This document shows positions 25,741 through 35,191 of a stretch of 64,000 nt of DNA, one piece after another. Source of the stretch: Chloroflexota bacterium (GTDB lineage: Bacteria; Chloroflexota; Chloroflexia; Chloroflexales; Roseiflexaceae). Position numbers and translations under genes: made by a program. The notes under the pieces are model-generated. The model worked only from the letters and a program-made list of their open reading frames with translations, had not been told where the DNA came from and made no database searches. The DNA lies in the NCBI GenBank assembly GCA_018969485.1, contig JAGWYG010000002.1, forward strand, positions 1 to 64,000, given 5' to 3'. Within the stretch, counting starts at the first letter, position 1; each line of letters opens with the position of its first letter.

Positions 25741-26010
25741 ATGACGTTCTGGATCGTGCTGGGTGTGGTGATCGCAGTGGCCGCCGCCATGGTCTTCGCC
25801 GGCGTCGGTGGGCTGGTGCTGCTCGGAGGGTGGGACGCCACGCGCGCCGAATTGCTGCCGGGGCTGGCCCGTGACCGGGCTGGCCCGGCGTGGCGTCTCG
25901 GCGAGCTCGTGCTGATGTGGGGCCCGCTGCTGATCTTGGCTGGCTTCGCCGTGGCGACTGGTGCGCGCTTCGTGGCGCTGGCGCTGGCGGCGCTGACCGC
26001 GGTGCGCTGA
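25741..26010 (+). CDS. Small two-helix membrane protein, hypothetical
   Basis: An 89-residue protein with two hydrophobic helices (about 4-28 and 58-80) separated by a charged loop (DATRAEL...RDRAGPAWR). No family is recognised. GGGAG precedes ATG 25741, and it follows the flippase-like gene by 15 bp, so it is probably co-transcribed and may be a membrane accessory. A strong hairpin follows the stop. Confidence 0.65.
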   Translation: MTFWIVLGVVIAVAAAMVFAGVGGLVLLGGWDATRAELLPGLARDRAGPAWRLGELVLMWGPLLILAGFAVATGARFVALALAALTAVR

Positions 26011-26041
26011 TCCCGATCCGCCCCCCACACCATGCGCGGCC

Positions 26042-26059
26042 GCGCCCCCATCGGGGCGC
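26042..26059. terminator. Seven-base-pair GC hairpin between convergent genes
   Basis: GCGCCCC at 26042-26048 pairs with GGGGCGC at 26053-26059 around a four-base CATC loop. It lies in the 91-bp gap between the small membrane protein and opcA stops and could serve both. Confidence 0.6.
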
Positions 26060-26101
26060 CGCAGCGTACCGCGACCGTCCATGGGGGCGGCGTGGCCGTC
26101 G

Positions 26102-27190
26102 TCACACCATCGCCGCCGCGGTGCGCAGCGCTGCGACGTAGCTGTGATCGATGCCGAGGAGTTGCACCTCACGGCCGAGCAGCGCGGCGGCATCGAGCAC
26201 ATCGAGGCGTGCCGACTGACGCATCTGGCGGCGCCCGCCAATCTGCACCGACACCGTCGCGCGATCGGGCAGCGCATCACCGAAGACGCCGAAGCGCGCG
26301 CGGGCGCACGAGAGCTCCAGCGCGACGATCGCCGCCGACGCGTCGGCGCGCGGCCGCAGTTCGACGCGGACCGGCTGGCGTTGCTGCCGCATCCAGATCA
26401 CGCCGCCGTGCTCGTGACTGACGATCTGCCAGTCGAGGCACGACGCCAGCCACCCCGCCAGCAGCAGCGCCTGGGCATGCGCGGCGTCGTCGCCAGCATG
26501 ATCGATGGTCACCCGATAGATGCCGCCGAGATGCTCGCGGTGATCCGCCGCATCGAACAGCCCCGCCATCAGTTCGCGCCACGCGGTCAGCCGGCCCCAG
26601 GCGATGTCGCTCAGCGCCATGCCGCGCGCCGTCAGTTCGGCCAGCGTGCGGAGCCGGTCGAGCGGCCGGGATGCCGTCATGCTGTCGACGATCACCCGAT
26701 CCGCCAGCCGCTGCACGCGCTGGCTCAGTGGCTGGTCCAGGGCATCGCATGCTGGCAGCCACAGCATCACCGGCAGATCGGGAACCAGCAGCGGCAGCAT
26801 CAGCCCGCTCAGCGCCTGGCCGGCTGCCGCACCACGCGCCTCGATCGTGATCTGCTCGCCACATACCTGTGGCCGCCCCGGCGCCGGCAGTTGGCAGTGC
26901 GCCTGCACCCAGGCATCGAGGTACGGCACAGCCGCCTGGGCATCGACGCCGACGACGACCGCACGGTTCGGGTGCTGCGCCGTCAGGCGGTCGATGACGG
27001 CCGTCGCCGGCTCCACCCCGCGCATCCCGTCGAATGTCAGCACGACCAGGTTCAGCACGCACGTGCGCGTCACCGAGGTGCGCGCCGGCTCGCGCTCGTC
27101 GGCGGCGCTGCGCCAGATGGCCGACAGTTCGCGTTCGATCGTCCGCACATCGACATGGATCTGGTCAAGTGGCAGGCGGTTGGCAGTCAT
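26102..27190 (-). CDS. opcA: Glucose-6-phosphate dehydrogenase assembly protein OpcA
   Basis: A 362-residue protein. OpcA activates or assembles glucose-6-phosphate dehydrogenase and occurs in Cyanobacteria, Actinobacteria and Chloroflexota. Characteristic stretches are the early TRTCVLNLVVLT, DLPVMLWLPAC, RVIVDSM followed by LARL-type helices (here LRTLAELTARG), and DIAWGRLTAWRELMAGLFD. ATG 27190 follows GGAGG with five-base spacing; the GTG one codon earlier is too close to that site. It lies 12 bp downstream of zwf, the expected arrangement. Confidence 0.92.
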   Translation of the reverse strand: MTANRLPLDQIHVDVRTIERELSAIWRSAADEREPARTSVTRTCVLNLVVLTFDGMRGVEPATAVIDRLTAQHPNRAVVVGVDAQAAVPYLDAWVQAHCQLPAPGRPQVCGEQITIEARGAAAGQALSGLMLPLLVPDLPVMLWLPACDALDQPLSQRVQRLADRVIVDSMTASRPLDRLRTLAELTARGMALSDIAWGRLTAWRELMAGLFDAADHREHLGGIYRVTIDHAGDDAAHAQALLLAGWLASCLDWQIVSHEHGGVIWMRQQRQPVRVELRPRADASAAIVALELSCARARFGVFGDALPDRATVSVQIGGRRQMRQSARLDVLDAAALLGREVQLLGIDHSYVAALRTAAAMV

Positions 27191-27202
27191 CACATCCTCC
27201 GG

Positions 27203-28738
27203 CTAGAGTCGCCGCCACTTCGCACCGATCCGCCCGATGAAGGCATCGGCCTCCGCCGGTCCCCAGCTGCCAGCCTCATACCGTGGCAGCGGTCGCGCAT
27301 CGCCAGCCCATCCATGCAGCACCGGTGTGATCAGCGACCAGGACGCCTCGACCTCGTCGCTGCGGGTGAACAGCGTCGAATCGCCCAGCAATGCATCGAG
27401 CAGCAGGCGCTCATAGGCTTCGGGCGACTCCACGCCGAACGAGGCGTTGTAGCGGAAATCCATCGTCACCGGGCGGATGTGGGTCGTCTGGCCGGGCACC
27501 TTGGAGTTGAACCGGAGCGTGATGCCTTCTTCGGGCTGAATGCGGATCGTCAGCATGTTGGGATCGATGTCATTCAGCGGCCCGGCCTCGAAGATCATCA
27601 ACGGGACGGAGCGGAACTGGATGGCAATCTCGCTGACGCGCTTGGGCAGGCGTTTGCCGGTGCGCAGATAGAACGGGACGCCAGCCCAACGCCAGCTGTC
27701 GATCAGGCATTGAAGTGCGACATATGTTTCGGTGCGCGATTGTCCCGCGACGCCCGGCTCGGCATGATACCCGGCGACGGTCTGGCCACCCTCGGCGCCG
27801 GCGGCATACTGGCCGCGCACCGTGAACTGGTCGACATGCTCGGGCGCGATCGGCCGGATCGCACGCAGCACCTTGACCTTCTCGTCGCGCACGGTGTCGG
27901 CGCGGTAGCTCGATGGCGGCTCCATCGCCGTGAGCGCCAGCAGTTGCAGCAGATGATTCTGCACCATGTCGCGCAGCGCGCCGGCGCCCTCGTAGTAGCC
28001 GCCGCGCCCCTCGACGCCGACGCGCTCGGCGACGGTGATCTGCACATGATCGACGTACCGCCGGTTCCACAACGGCTCGAAGATGCCGTTGGCGAAGCGG
28101 AACACCAGGATGTTCTGGACGGTCTCCTTGCCCAGGTAGTGATCGATGCGATAGATCTGGGCTTCCTCGAACACCTCGTGGATGGCGATGTCGAGCGCAC
28201 GCGCGCTGGCGAGGTCGTGCCCGAACGGCTTCTCGACGATGATGCGCGTCCAGCCACCACGCGGCGAGCGATTGAGCCCTGCGGCGCCGAGCTGGCGTAC
28301 GATCTCGACGTACGACTCGGGTGGCGTCGCAAGGTAGAACAATCGGTTGCCGCCGGTGCCACGCTGGGCATCAAGATCGTCGAGGCGCCGCGACAGCGCC
28401 TGGTAGCCGGCGGGGTCATCGAAGGGTGCACGGATGTAGCTGCATCCTTCGGCAAAATCGTCCCAGATCGACGACTGAATCTCGCTGCGCGAGTAGCGCT
28501 CGGCGCCTTCATGCAGCGTCTGGCGAAAATACGCATCGCTCCAGTCGCGTCGGGCAAACCCGACGACGCTGAACCCCGGCGGCAGCAGGCGCTCACGCTG
28601 CAGGTTGTACAGCGCCGGCACCAACTTGCGATGGGTCAGATCGCCGGTCGCCCCAAAAATCACCACGGTCGCCGGCGCCGGCGTACGCTGCATGCGCAAT
28701 CCGGCCCGGAGTGGATTGACCGTCGTCGAATGTTCCAT
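27203..28738 (-). CDS. zwf: Glucose-6-phosphate 1-dehydrogenase
   Basis: A 511-residue oxidoreductase that converts glucose 6-phosphate to 6-phosphogluconolactone and yields NADPH, opening the oxidative pentose phosphate pathway. The coenzyme motif is [10 protein letters not shown] (29-38), EKPFG is at 169-173, and the substrate site is RIDHYLGKE (197-205) with the catalytic His-Asp pair. Length fits the bacterial family. ATG 28738 is preceded by GAGGTG; an in-frame GTG at 28762 would add eight residues and overlap the upstream stop. It forms an operon with opcA and follows the pseudophosphatase gene by 20 bp. Confidence 0.95.
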   Translation of the reverse strand: MEHSTTVNPLRAGLRMQRTPAPATVVIFGATGDLTHRKLVPALYNLQRERLLPPGFSVVGFARRDWSDAYFRQTLHEGAERYSRSEIQSSIWDDFAEGCSYIRAPFDDPAGYQALSRRLDDLDAQRGTGGNRLFYLATPPESYVEIVRQLGAAGLNRSPRGGWTRIIVEKPFGHDLASARALDIAIHEVFEEAQIYRIDHYLGKETVQNILVFRFANGIFEPLWNRRYVDHVQITVAERVGVEGRGGYYEGAGALRDMVQNHLLQLLALTAMEPPSSYRADTVRDEKVKVLRAIRPIAPEHVDQFTVRGQYAAGAEGGQTVAGYHAEPGVAGQSRTETYVALQCLIDSWRWAGVPFYLRTGKRLPKRVSEIAIQFRSVPLMIFEAGPLNDIDPNMLTIRIQPEEGITLRFNSKVPGQTTHIRPVTMDFRYNASFGVESPEAYERLLLDALLGDSTLFTRSDEVEASWSLITPVLHGWAGDARPLPRYEAGSWGPAEADAFIGRIGAKWRRL

Positions 28739-28758
28739 GATGTGCGACACCTCGATCG

Positions 28759-31341
28759 TCACGGTGATGGCAATGGCATCGTCGTCGGCGTCGCCGTCCC
28801 CGCGCGGCCGCCGAACGGCCGCGGGCGATCAGGGAGCGATCCACGGATGACCTCGCCGCCGTTGACGATATACAAGATCGGCCTGACGCTACTTTCGTCG
28901 ACGTACAGGTCAATCATCTGATCAAGGACGATGCTATCCGTCGGTTGCGCGCGAATCTGCTGAATGAACGAGCCAGTCTCTTTGTCGAGCTGAATGATGC
29001 GCGAAGTGCCGCTCTCGAGCAGGAAAATCGATCCTGTCGTCGAGCTCGACACATAGAACCGTGAGGCGCTGATGACCGGCGGATCGACGGGTGGGATATC
29101 AAAGGCCCGATCAAAGACGCGTTCACCTGTCGGCAGCATCGCGAAGATCAGCACGCGCCCATCCGGCTGCAGCAGGTAGATCTTGCCGTCGACCGCCAGA
29201 TCGACCACGCCCTCGAGATCGCGGCCGCCATCGTTCTGGATCCATGGCAGCGGAAAGTTGCCGTATTCGCCGCTCAGGTAGCGCAGCACGTTGTCGCGCG
29301 TCGCGCCCCACACGTACAGATTGCCCTGGTAGTTCGCGATCCGGAAGCGATCCGACACGCGGCCCCATTCCTCGCTGCCCGCGAGGATGCTGTAGCTCCA
29401 GCGCTCACGGTTCCGGAAATAGAACGTGAACGGGCCGTTATCGCCCGACTGCGCCACAGCGACGATATTGTCGAAGCGCCAGTCCATCCCGCGCACATTA
29501 CCGACCGGCACCGGCCCGACGATATCCTCGGGGCGCAGGATCGGTCGCGCCTCGCGGCCACCCTCCTTCGATGCGCTGTACAGCACGCCACCATTCCGAT
29601 CGAGCACATAGACCGCACCAAACGCGACGGTGTCGGTGATGTCGCTCGGGGGTGGTGGCACGACGACGCTGTCGAAGAGCCCGCCGGGCAGCGGATGGGT
29701 CGTGACGGACTCCAGATCCTCAAAGTAGGTCAGTTTCTGGATCGCCGCCTGGGCACGGACGAACTCGCGGTTGAGCTCCTCGAACCGACGCTGGCTCTCG
29801 ACGGTCGCAGTGATCCGGCCGGTCGCGCGCACCGCATCGAGGGCATTCTCGGCGGTCTGCAGCAGTTCGCGCGCCGCGGCCTCGTTTGGGGCATCGCGCA
29901 GCGCGGCCATCGCCTGTTCGGCCGAGACCAGGATGTTGTCGGTGTTGCGGATCTCGGTCTCGCGCGAGATGTTGGTACCGTACAGGATCAGGACGGCGAC
30001 GACGGCGACGATCAGCAGCAGGAGTTGCCAGGGAAACGGTGCCGACTGACGCCGATAGCTGAGGCCCTGCGGCCGGGCGACGCTGGTCACCGCATTGGTG
30101 GCGCGGCGGTCGTTGCGCCGCCGGCGGCGCAGCCGGTCGGTCAGGCCATCGCCGACGCGCTCGAGGATGGACTGCCGCGGCAGGTTGGTGCCCAGCGGGC
30201 CTTCGCCGATGCCATTGCGCGCCCCACCACGCTGCATCACCGGGGCGATGTCGGCGACATCGCGCACCTCGCTGCGCCGCTCGGGCATGCCATCGTAGAG
30301 ATCCTCGCCGAGCAGCGCCGATGGCGGGACGCGCGCGGCGATGCGCTCGGGAATCGTCGGGCCGAGATCGAGTGGCTGCGGCGCCGGTGGTCGCGACCGG
30401 AAATCCGGCGGATCCTCGGGCAACTCCTGCAGCCGCTGTTGCTCGGCTTCCTCGCGCGCACGGCGCGTCTCGGCGCGGCGCGCGCTGGCCTGGGCGACCG
30501 GGCTGCGAACGATGTCGAGCACCCGGTTGGCCGCCTGCGCGAACTGGTGCGACAGCCGGCGAAAGCCCACGGTGAGGCGGGTGCCGACGCTGTTGGTCGC
30601 GGCGTCGGGCTCGTCGGCTGCTGCGGCCAGCGGCAGATGCATCGACAGCGTCAGCACGTGGGCGTCGAGCAGATCGTGCTCACGACAGCGGGTTCGCAGG
30701 ACATTTGCCAGCGATGCGGCATCGTGATGCCGCAGCAATCGCAGCACCTCGGGCCGGTCGAGCGTGGCGGCGAGGTTGCTGCTGCAGCAGAACGCGGCGT
30801 CGCCGGGCAACATGCGCGAGCGGAAGAACTCGGGCTCGACCGTCAGGCTGGCGCCGAGCGCGCTGAGCTTCACCTGGCTGAGTTGTGGGACAGCCCCCCA
30901 CGTGCCGCTGGCAGGGATCGCCCGCAGGCTGCCGCCGGCCAGCACGTAGGAGTGCGCGGGCGCGATCTGGGCGATGTACATGTCGTGCTCTTTCAGCACG
31001 ATGCAGGTCAGCCCGATCAGCGCACGGCGCTCGGCAGGCGCATGGAAGTTCTGCTCGTACAGGACCCGGTTGGCCGAAATGATCGCCTTGCGCAGCGATG
31101 CCGTCACGCTGAACGACGTGTCCTCGTAGAATTGCCGCCGGATGGTTCGCATGATCAACTGGCAGGCCTCGTGACCGCGCAGCGCGTTCTCGAGCACCTC
31201 GGCGACGATGTAAAGCTGCCCTTTTCGCGATTCGGGGGAGAAGAGTGCGGCAGGTGGCGCGACCATCACGAGATCACTCTCGCTGCGCGCGACACCGCTG
31301 ATGATCCCGAAGTGCCCGGCGCGCGTCTCGTACCTTGGCAT
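28759..31341 (-). CDS. PPM-phosphatase-like membrane protein with extracytoplasmic beta-propeller (likely pseudophosphatase)
   Basis: An 860-residue protein in three parts. Residues about 1-250 follow the PP2C/PPM fold, but the metal motif (DGxGG in active enzymes) reads IVAEVLEN and the later SDG motif reads CCSSNLA, so the metal-binding Asp residues are missing. A basic, Pro-rich linker follows. One transmembrane helix lies at about 435-457. The exterior part has a coiled region (about 465-540) and a propeller-like domain with [13 protein letters not shown] and repeats such as [17 protein letters not shown] and [15 protein letters not shown]. It probably relays or scaffolds a signal across the membrane. 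Start ATG 31341; a promoter lies at 31375. zwf and opcA follow closely. Confidence 0.78.
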   Translation of the reverse strand: MPRYETRAGHFGIISGVARSESDLVMVAPPAALFSPESRKGQLYIVAEVLENALRGHEACQLIMRTIRRQFYEDTSFSVTASLRKAIISANRVLYEQNFHAPAERRALIGLTCIVLKEHDMYIAQIAPAHSYVLAGGSLRAIPASGTWGAVPQLSQVKLSALGASLTVEPEFFRSRMLPGDAAFCCSSNLAATLDRPEVLRLLRHHDAASLANVLRTRCREHDLLDAHVLTLSMHLPLAAAADEPDAATNSVGTRLTVGFRRLSHQFAQAANRVLDIVRSPVAQASARRAETRRAREEAEQQRLQELPEDPPDFRSRPPAPQPLDLGPTIPERIAARVPPSALLGEDLYDGMPERRSEVRDVADIAPVMQRGGARNGIGEGPLGTNLPRQSILERVGDGLTDRLRRRRRNDRRATNAVTSVARPQGLSYRRQSAPFPWQLLLLIVAVVAVLILYGTNISRETEIRNTDNILVSAEQAMAALRDAPNEAAARELLQTAENALDAVRATGRITATVESQRRFEELNREFVRAQAAIQKLTYFEDLESVTTHPLPGGLFDSVVVPPPPSDITDTVAFGAVYVLDRNGGVLYSASKEGGREARPILRPEDIVGPVPVGNVRGMDWRFDNIVAVAQSGDNGPFTFYFRNRERWSYSILAGSEEWGRVSDRFRIANYQGNLYVWGATRDNVLRYLSGEYGNFPLPWIQNDGGRDLEGVVDLAVDGKIYLLQPDGRVLIFAMLPTGERVFDRAFDIPPVDPPVISASRFYVSSSTTGSIFLLESGTSRIIQLDKETGSFIQQIRAQPTDSIVLDQMIDLYVDESSVRPILYIVNGGEVIRGSLPDRPRPFGGRAGTATPTTMPLPSP

Positions 31342-31374
31342 GGACGAAGCCTCGTTCGTAGCCGTTATGCGGTC

Positions 31375-31380
31375 ATTATA
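31375..31380 (-). promoter_or_regulatory. Extended -10 element (TGGTATAAT) for the pseudophosphatase/zwf/opcA unit
   Basis: On the minus strand TATAAT is preceded by TGG, a full extended -10, 33 bases upstream of ATG 31341. The hexamer at the usual -35 position does not match consensus. Confidence 0.55.
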
Positions 31381-31742
31381 CCACCGACCGGCGCGGCTGG
31401 CTGAATGGCAGATCACAGGTGCCGGCGTGGTGCGGCAGGGCACCGGCCCGCTGCGCCCCCCCCGCGCCGGATGCCCAGGCCTTCGCGCGAGCCGCCGGCC
31501 CCAGGCCAGCGATCACGCCCGGCCGAGGACGCCCGAGGCTGGTGCGGGGAATCGTGATGCGGATTGTGCTGAAGCCAGCGCTGTGCTACGGTTCGGCAGC
31601 GCTTGGTCTCGGGCGGTGTGCGTTCGCGCGCGTCACCCGACAGCATGGCACACGACAGTCGCACGGCCGCGCGGCTGTGCGCCGCAGCTGATTCTCGGCG
31701 TCGCCCGCAGCCGCGCGTCAGTCCCGGGAGCGAAACATACGG
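31381..31742. other. Gene-free divergent spacer
   Basis: About 360 bp between the divergent pseudophosphatase and CapD-type genes. It contains a run of nine C near 31456 and nothing else that I recognise. Frames crossing it have no binding site and change content at real gene boundaries. Confidence 0.55.
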
Positions 31743-31748
31743 TATACT
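31743..31748 (+). promoter_or_regulatory. -10 box for the CapD-type gene
   Basis: TATACT, 39 bases upstream of ATG 31788. The -35 region is not obvious. Confidence 0.4.
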
Positions 31749-31787
31749 GGCGGGCAACCAACACATATGCAGTGGAGCACGACAGGC

Positions 31788-33665
31788 ATGTGGGTACCTC
31801 GGGGCCGATACCTCCTCATCTACGATCTGGTCGCGATTCCGATCGCTGTCTATGCCAGCTTCATCCTGCGGCTGGAGGCGTGGGATCTCGGGCAGTTCAC
31901 CTACGGTGGCATCGGGTTCGTCGCCAGCGCGGCGTTCATCGTTCCGCTCTTCCTGATCGGAAGCCACAGCTATCGGCAACACTGGGCGTTCGCCTCGGTC
32001 GCCGAGTTTGTGCGCCTTGCCATCGCCGTCACGTCGTCGGTCGCGCTGCTTGGCCTGGGCATCTTTCTGCTCGGCACCGAGGTCGACCTGTTTCAGATAC
32101 CGCGCTCCGTTCCGCTCATCGCGCTCCCCACCGTCGTCGGCGTGGTCGCGGCTCCGCGGCTGCTGCTGCGCATCATGCTGCGCCGGCGGCCACAGCCAGC
32201 GCCACAGGACACGACGCCGGTAGTCGTCTATGGCGCGGGCAATGCCGGTGCGATGGTCGTGCAGGAGCTGCGCCAGAATCCGCAGCTCAAATTGCGGATT
32301 ATCGGCATCATCGACGACAACCCGCGCACGCATGGCCTGACGATCCACGGTGTGCGCGTCCTCGGCGGTCGCGGCGCCCTACCGGAGGTGGTGCGGACGG
32401 GCACCGTGCGCAAGGTGATCATCGCGATGCCCCGCGCGCCCGGGAAGGAGATCCGCGCGATTCACGCGTTCTGCGCCGGGCTCGGCGTCGCCGCGCTGAC
32501 AATCCCCGGGATGTACGAACTCCTCGATGGCAGCGCGCGGGTGAGCGAGCTTCGGCCGATCGAAGTGACTGATCTGCTGCGGCGTGAACCGATCGAGACA
32601 GATCTCGAGCGGGTGCGGACGTTGCTGACCGGCCAGATTGTGCTGATCACCGGCGCCGGCGGCTCGATCGGGAGCGAGCTGTGTCGGCAGATCTTTCGCT
32701 GCCAGCCGGCACGGCTGATCCTCCTCGGCCATGGCGAGAACAGCATCTTCGAGATCCAGGGAGAGCTGGAACGCCTCGGGCGACAGCTGTCGATCGCGAC
32801 CGAGATCATCGCCGTGATTGCAGACTCGCGTGACCGCGAGCGCATCGATGCCATCTTTGCACGCCATCGACCGGTGCTCGTGTTTCATGCTGCGGCACAC
32901 AAACACGTGCCGCTGATGGAGCAGAATGTGGTCGAAGCGGTGAGCAACAACATCCTCGGTACCCGCAACATCGTCGCGGCTGCGGCACAGCATGGCGTCG
33001 AGCGGTTTGTCATGATCTCGACCGACAAAGCGGTGAACCCGACGAGCGTGATGGGAGTATCGAAGCGCGTCGCCGAACTGATCGTGCATGAGACGGCGCT
33101 GGCGGTCGGGCGGCCATATGTGGCGGTGCGCTTTGGCAACGTGCTCGGCAGCCGTGGCAGCGTCATTCTGACCTTCCGCCGACAGATCGCCGCCGGCGGA
33201 CCGGTGACGGTGACTGATCCCGAGATGCGGCGGTATTTCATGACGATCCCGGAGGCGGTTCAGTTGGTGTTGCAGGCGGGTGCGCTCGGGACGCCGGGCC
33301 TGATCTTCATGCTGGATATGGGCGAGCCGGTACGCATTGTTGATCTGGCGCGCGACATGATTCGCCTGTCGGGCCTGCAGGAGGGCCGTGATATCGACAT
33401 CGTCTTCACTGGCCGTCGCCCGGGCGAGAAGGTGTTCGAGGAGCTATTTGCGCCAAATGAGCGCTACCGTCCGACGCTGCATCAACATGTGTTCATTGCC
33501 GAGCGCGTCGAGCCGCACGTGGGAATGACGCTCGATGCGGCGATCGCCGGGTTCGAGGCGGTGGTCCGCGCCAACGACGACGTGGCGGCGCGGGCGTTGC
33601 TTCAGCAGATCGTGCCGGAGTTCACGGGCACTGAGGCGATCAGCCAGGCTGTGCCACAGCGCTAG
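31788..33665 (+). CDS. CapD/FlaA1/WbpM-type membrane nucleotide-sugar 4,6-dehydratase
   Basis: A 625-residue enzyme for surface-polysaccharide precursors. The N-terminal part has about four transmembrane helices (to about residue 125), then a first Rossmann-like domain with VVYGAGNAGAMV (about 145-156). The catalytic SDR domain starts with ITGAGGSIGSEL (about 284-295) and contains STDKAVNPTSVMGVSKR (about 409-425), where Met-x-x-x-Lys replaces the usual Tyr-x-x-x-Lys of short-chain dehydrogenases, as in WbpM/FlaA1. EKVFEELF near 548 is also typical. Likely reaction: dehydration of UDP-GlcNAc to a 4-keto-6-deoxy sugar. ATG 31788 has GGAG ten bases upstream; ATG 31767 is also possible. No other polysaccharide genes adjoin. 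Confidence 0.9.
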   Translation: MWVPRGRYLLIYDLVAIPIAVYASFILRLEAWDLGQFTYGGIGFVASAAFIVPLFLIGSHSYRQHWAFASVAEFVRLAIAVTSSVALLGLGIFLLGTEVDLFQIPRSVPLIALPTVVGVVAAPRLLLRIMLRRRPQPAPQDTTPVVVYGAGNAGAMVVQELRQNPQLKLRIIGIIDDNPRTHGLTIHGVRVLGGRGALPEVVRTGTVRKVIIAMPRAPGKEIRAIHAFCAGLGVAALTIPGMYELLDGSARVSELRPIEVTDLLRREPIETDLERVRTLLTGQIVLITGAGGSIGSELCRQIFRCQPARLILLGHGENSIFEIQGELERLGRQLSIATEIIAVIADSRDRERIDAIFARHRPVLVFHAAAHKHVPLMEQNVVEAVSNNILGTRNIVAAAAQHGVERFVMISTDKAVNPTSVMGVSKRVAELIVHETALAVGRPYVAVRFGNVLGSRGSVILTFRRQIAAGGPVTVTDPEMRRYFMTIPEAVQLVLQAGALGTPGLIFMLDMGEPVRIVDLARDMIRLSGLQEGRDIDIVFTGRRPGEKVFEELFAPNERYRPTLHQHVFIAERVEPHVGMTLDAAIAGFEAVVRANDDVAARALLQQIVPEFTGTEAISQAVPQR

Positions 33666-33731
33666 CCACGCGGGCCGCCCCCGCGGCGGCGGCTCCCGCC
33701 CGTTGCGCCGGTTGTCCACGTGGCGCCCACC

Positions 33732-33751
33732 CCTGCCGGCATCGCGGCAGG
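33732..33751. terminator. Hairpin downstream of the CapD-type gene
   Basis: CCTGCCG at 33732-33738 pairs with CGGCAGG at 33745-33751 around a six-base loop, followed by TT. It lies in the 177-bp gap between convergent genes. Confidence 0.55.
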
Positions 33752-33786
33752 TTGCACGGCGATCGCATTGCCCCTAGTACGCCGCA

Positions 33787-33811
33787 GGGCCAGACGCAAT
33801 GCGCCTGGCCC
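33787..33811. terminator. Hairpin downstream of rpsA
   Basis: GGGCCAG at 33787-33793 pairs with CTGGCCC at 33805-33811; within the loop CGC and GCG can extend the stem. It is 32 bp past the rpsA stop codon on the minus strand and makes a convergent pair with the 33732 hairpin. Confidence 0.6.
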
Positions 33812-33842
33812 CGCGGGTTCCGACGTCCACCGCGGCGCGGGC

Positions 33843-34997
33843 TCAGCCCTGCGACGCAGCACCGGTCGCATCATCGGCGCGCGGCTCCTGGGTGCGACGC
33901 AGGCTCAGGCCCATCCGCTGGCGCTGCTTGTCCAGGCTGATGATCCGCGCAGTGACCACCTGACCCGACTGTAGCAGATCGCGCGGCTGCGTCTGCGAAT
34001 CGCCATCGAGCTCGCTGGCATGAATCAGCCCCTCGACGGCGTCCTCGATCTGCACGAATGCACCAAACGGTGCCACATTCGTCACCGGCCCGCTCACCAT
34101 CTGGCCGATCGAATAGCGCTGGTCGATCGTCTCCCATGGGTTGGGCAGCAGGCGCCGCAGGCTGAGGCCGATGCGCTCGCGGCTCGGGTCGATCTCGACC
34201 ACCATCACGCGCACTTCCTGGCCCTTCTTGAGGACATCGTTCGGATCGTTGACGCGATGCCACGCCAGCTCGGAGATATGCGCCAGCCCATCTGCGCCAC
34301 CCAGATCGATGAAGGCGCCGAACTTGGGCAACTCGCTGACGCGACCGGTGAGGATATCGCCCGGCTTGAGCTCGTTGAGCAGCCGCTGCTTCTGCGCCCG
34401 GCGCCACTCCTGCGTCGCACTGCGCTCCGACAGCACCAGCCGGTTGCGCTCGCGGTCGACCTCGATGACCTTCAGCGGGATGGTCTGGCCGACCATGCAC
34501 TGCAGCGCGTGCTGCCGGTCGCCTGTGGCGGTACGGCCATGCAACTGGGCTACCTGCGAAGCGGGGACGAAGCCGCGGATACGGTTGAACTGCACCAGCA
34601 GGCCGCCCTTGTTGTAGCCGATCACCAGACCCTGCACCACGCCACCCTCGGTGCTGAGCCGTGCAGCTTCCTCCCAGTCGCGGGCGACCTGGACCATCGT
34701 CAGCGAGAGAATCAGCTCGCCTTCGCGGTTCTCGGGGTCCTGGATGTACACCTGGATGCTGTCGCCAACCCGCAGGTTATCGGTAACATCGGCGCCGATT
34801 GCACGCAGATCCTGCTGCGGAATGATGCCCTCGCGCTTGCTGCCGATCGATACGAGCGCCCCGCTCTCCTCGATCTTCATGACAATGCCCTCGCGTACCT
34901 CGCCGCGCTGCGGGCGCGCGTAATCGTACACGTCGAGCAGCTGTGTCCAGTCTGGTTCGGATTGATTCAGATCCGCATCGTGTGGTGTGGTGGTCAT
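33843..34997 (-). CDS. rpsA: 30S ribosomal protein S1 (four S1 repeats)
   Basis: A 384-residue RNA-binding protein with four S1/OB-fold repeats at roughly 32-105, 120-190, 208-275 and 292-362. Each shows the pattern G-x(3)-G-x-V...FGAFV(D/Q)...GL(I/A)H-x-SEL, clearest in repeats 3 (PKFGAFIDLGGADGLAHIS) and 4. Six-repeat S1 is the enterobacterial form; four-repeat forms are common elsewhere. It binds mRNA leaders on the small subunit. ATG 34997 follows GGAGG by nine bases. It is monocistronic with a 138-base leader behind a perfect-consensus promoter, as expected for a highly expressed gene. Confidence 0.9.
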   Translation of the reverse strand: MTTTPHDADLNQSEPDWTQLLDVYDYARPQRGEVREGIVMKIEESGALVSIGSKREGIIPQQDLRAIGADVTDNLRVGDSIQVYIQDPENREGELILSLTMVQVARDWEEAARLSTEGGVVQGLVIGYNKGGLLVQFNRIRGFVPASQVAQLHGRTATGDRQHALQCMVGQTIPLKVIEVDRERNRLVLSERSATQEWRRAQKQRLLNELKPGDILTGRVSELPKFGAFIDLGGADGLAHISELAWHRVNDPNDVLKKGQEVRVMVVEIDPSRERIGLSLRRLLPNPWETIDQRYSIGQMVSGPVTNVAPFGAFVQIEDAVEGLIHASELDGDSQTQPRDLLQSGQVVTARIISLDKQRQRMGLSLRRTQEPRADDATGAASQG

Positions 34998-35141
34998 CGA
35001 GTGAACCTCCGACGGGTGAATGCTTGCCGACGAGCCGCCGCGCCGCCGGGCACGAATACGCTGCCCCATGTGGGGCTCGTGGCGTCGGCGGACGCCACGG
35101 GTACAGCATCGTCAGAGGACGTGGCTGAACACTGGAGGGGA

Positions 35142-35170
35142 ATTATACGATCTGGCGGTGAGCGTGTCAA
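35142..35170 (-). promoter_or_regulatory. Full-consensus sigma-70 promoter for rpsA
   Basis: On the minus strand: TTGACA (35170-35165), a 17-bp spacer and TATAAT (35147-35142), all consensus. Transcription should start near 35135, giving a leader of about 138 bases before ATG 34997. A leader of that length on an S1 gene could hold an autoregulatory structure, but I did not identify one by eye. Confidence 0.88.
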
Positions 35171-35191
35171 TGCGCGTGCGAGGGGGGCGGG

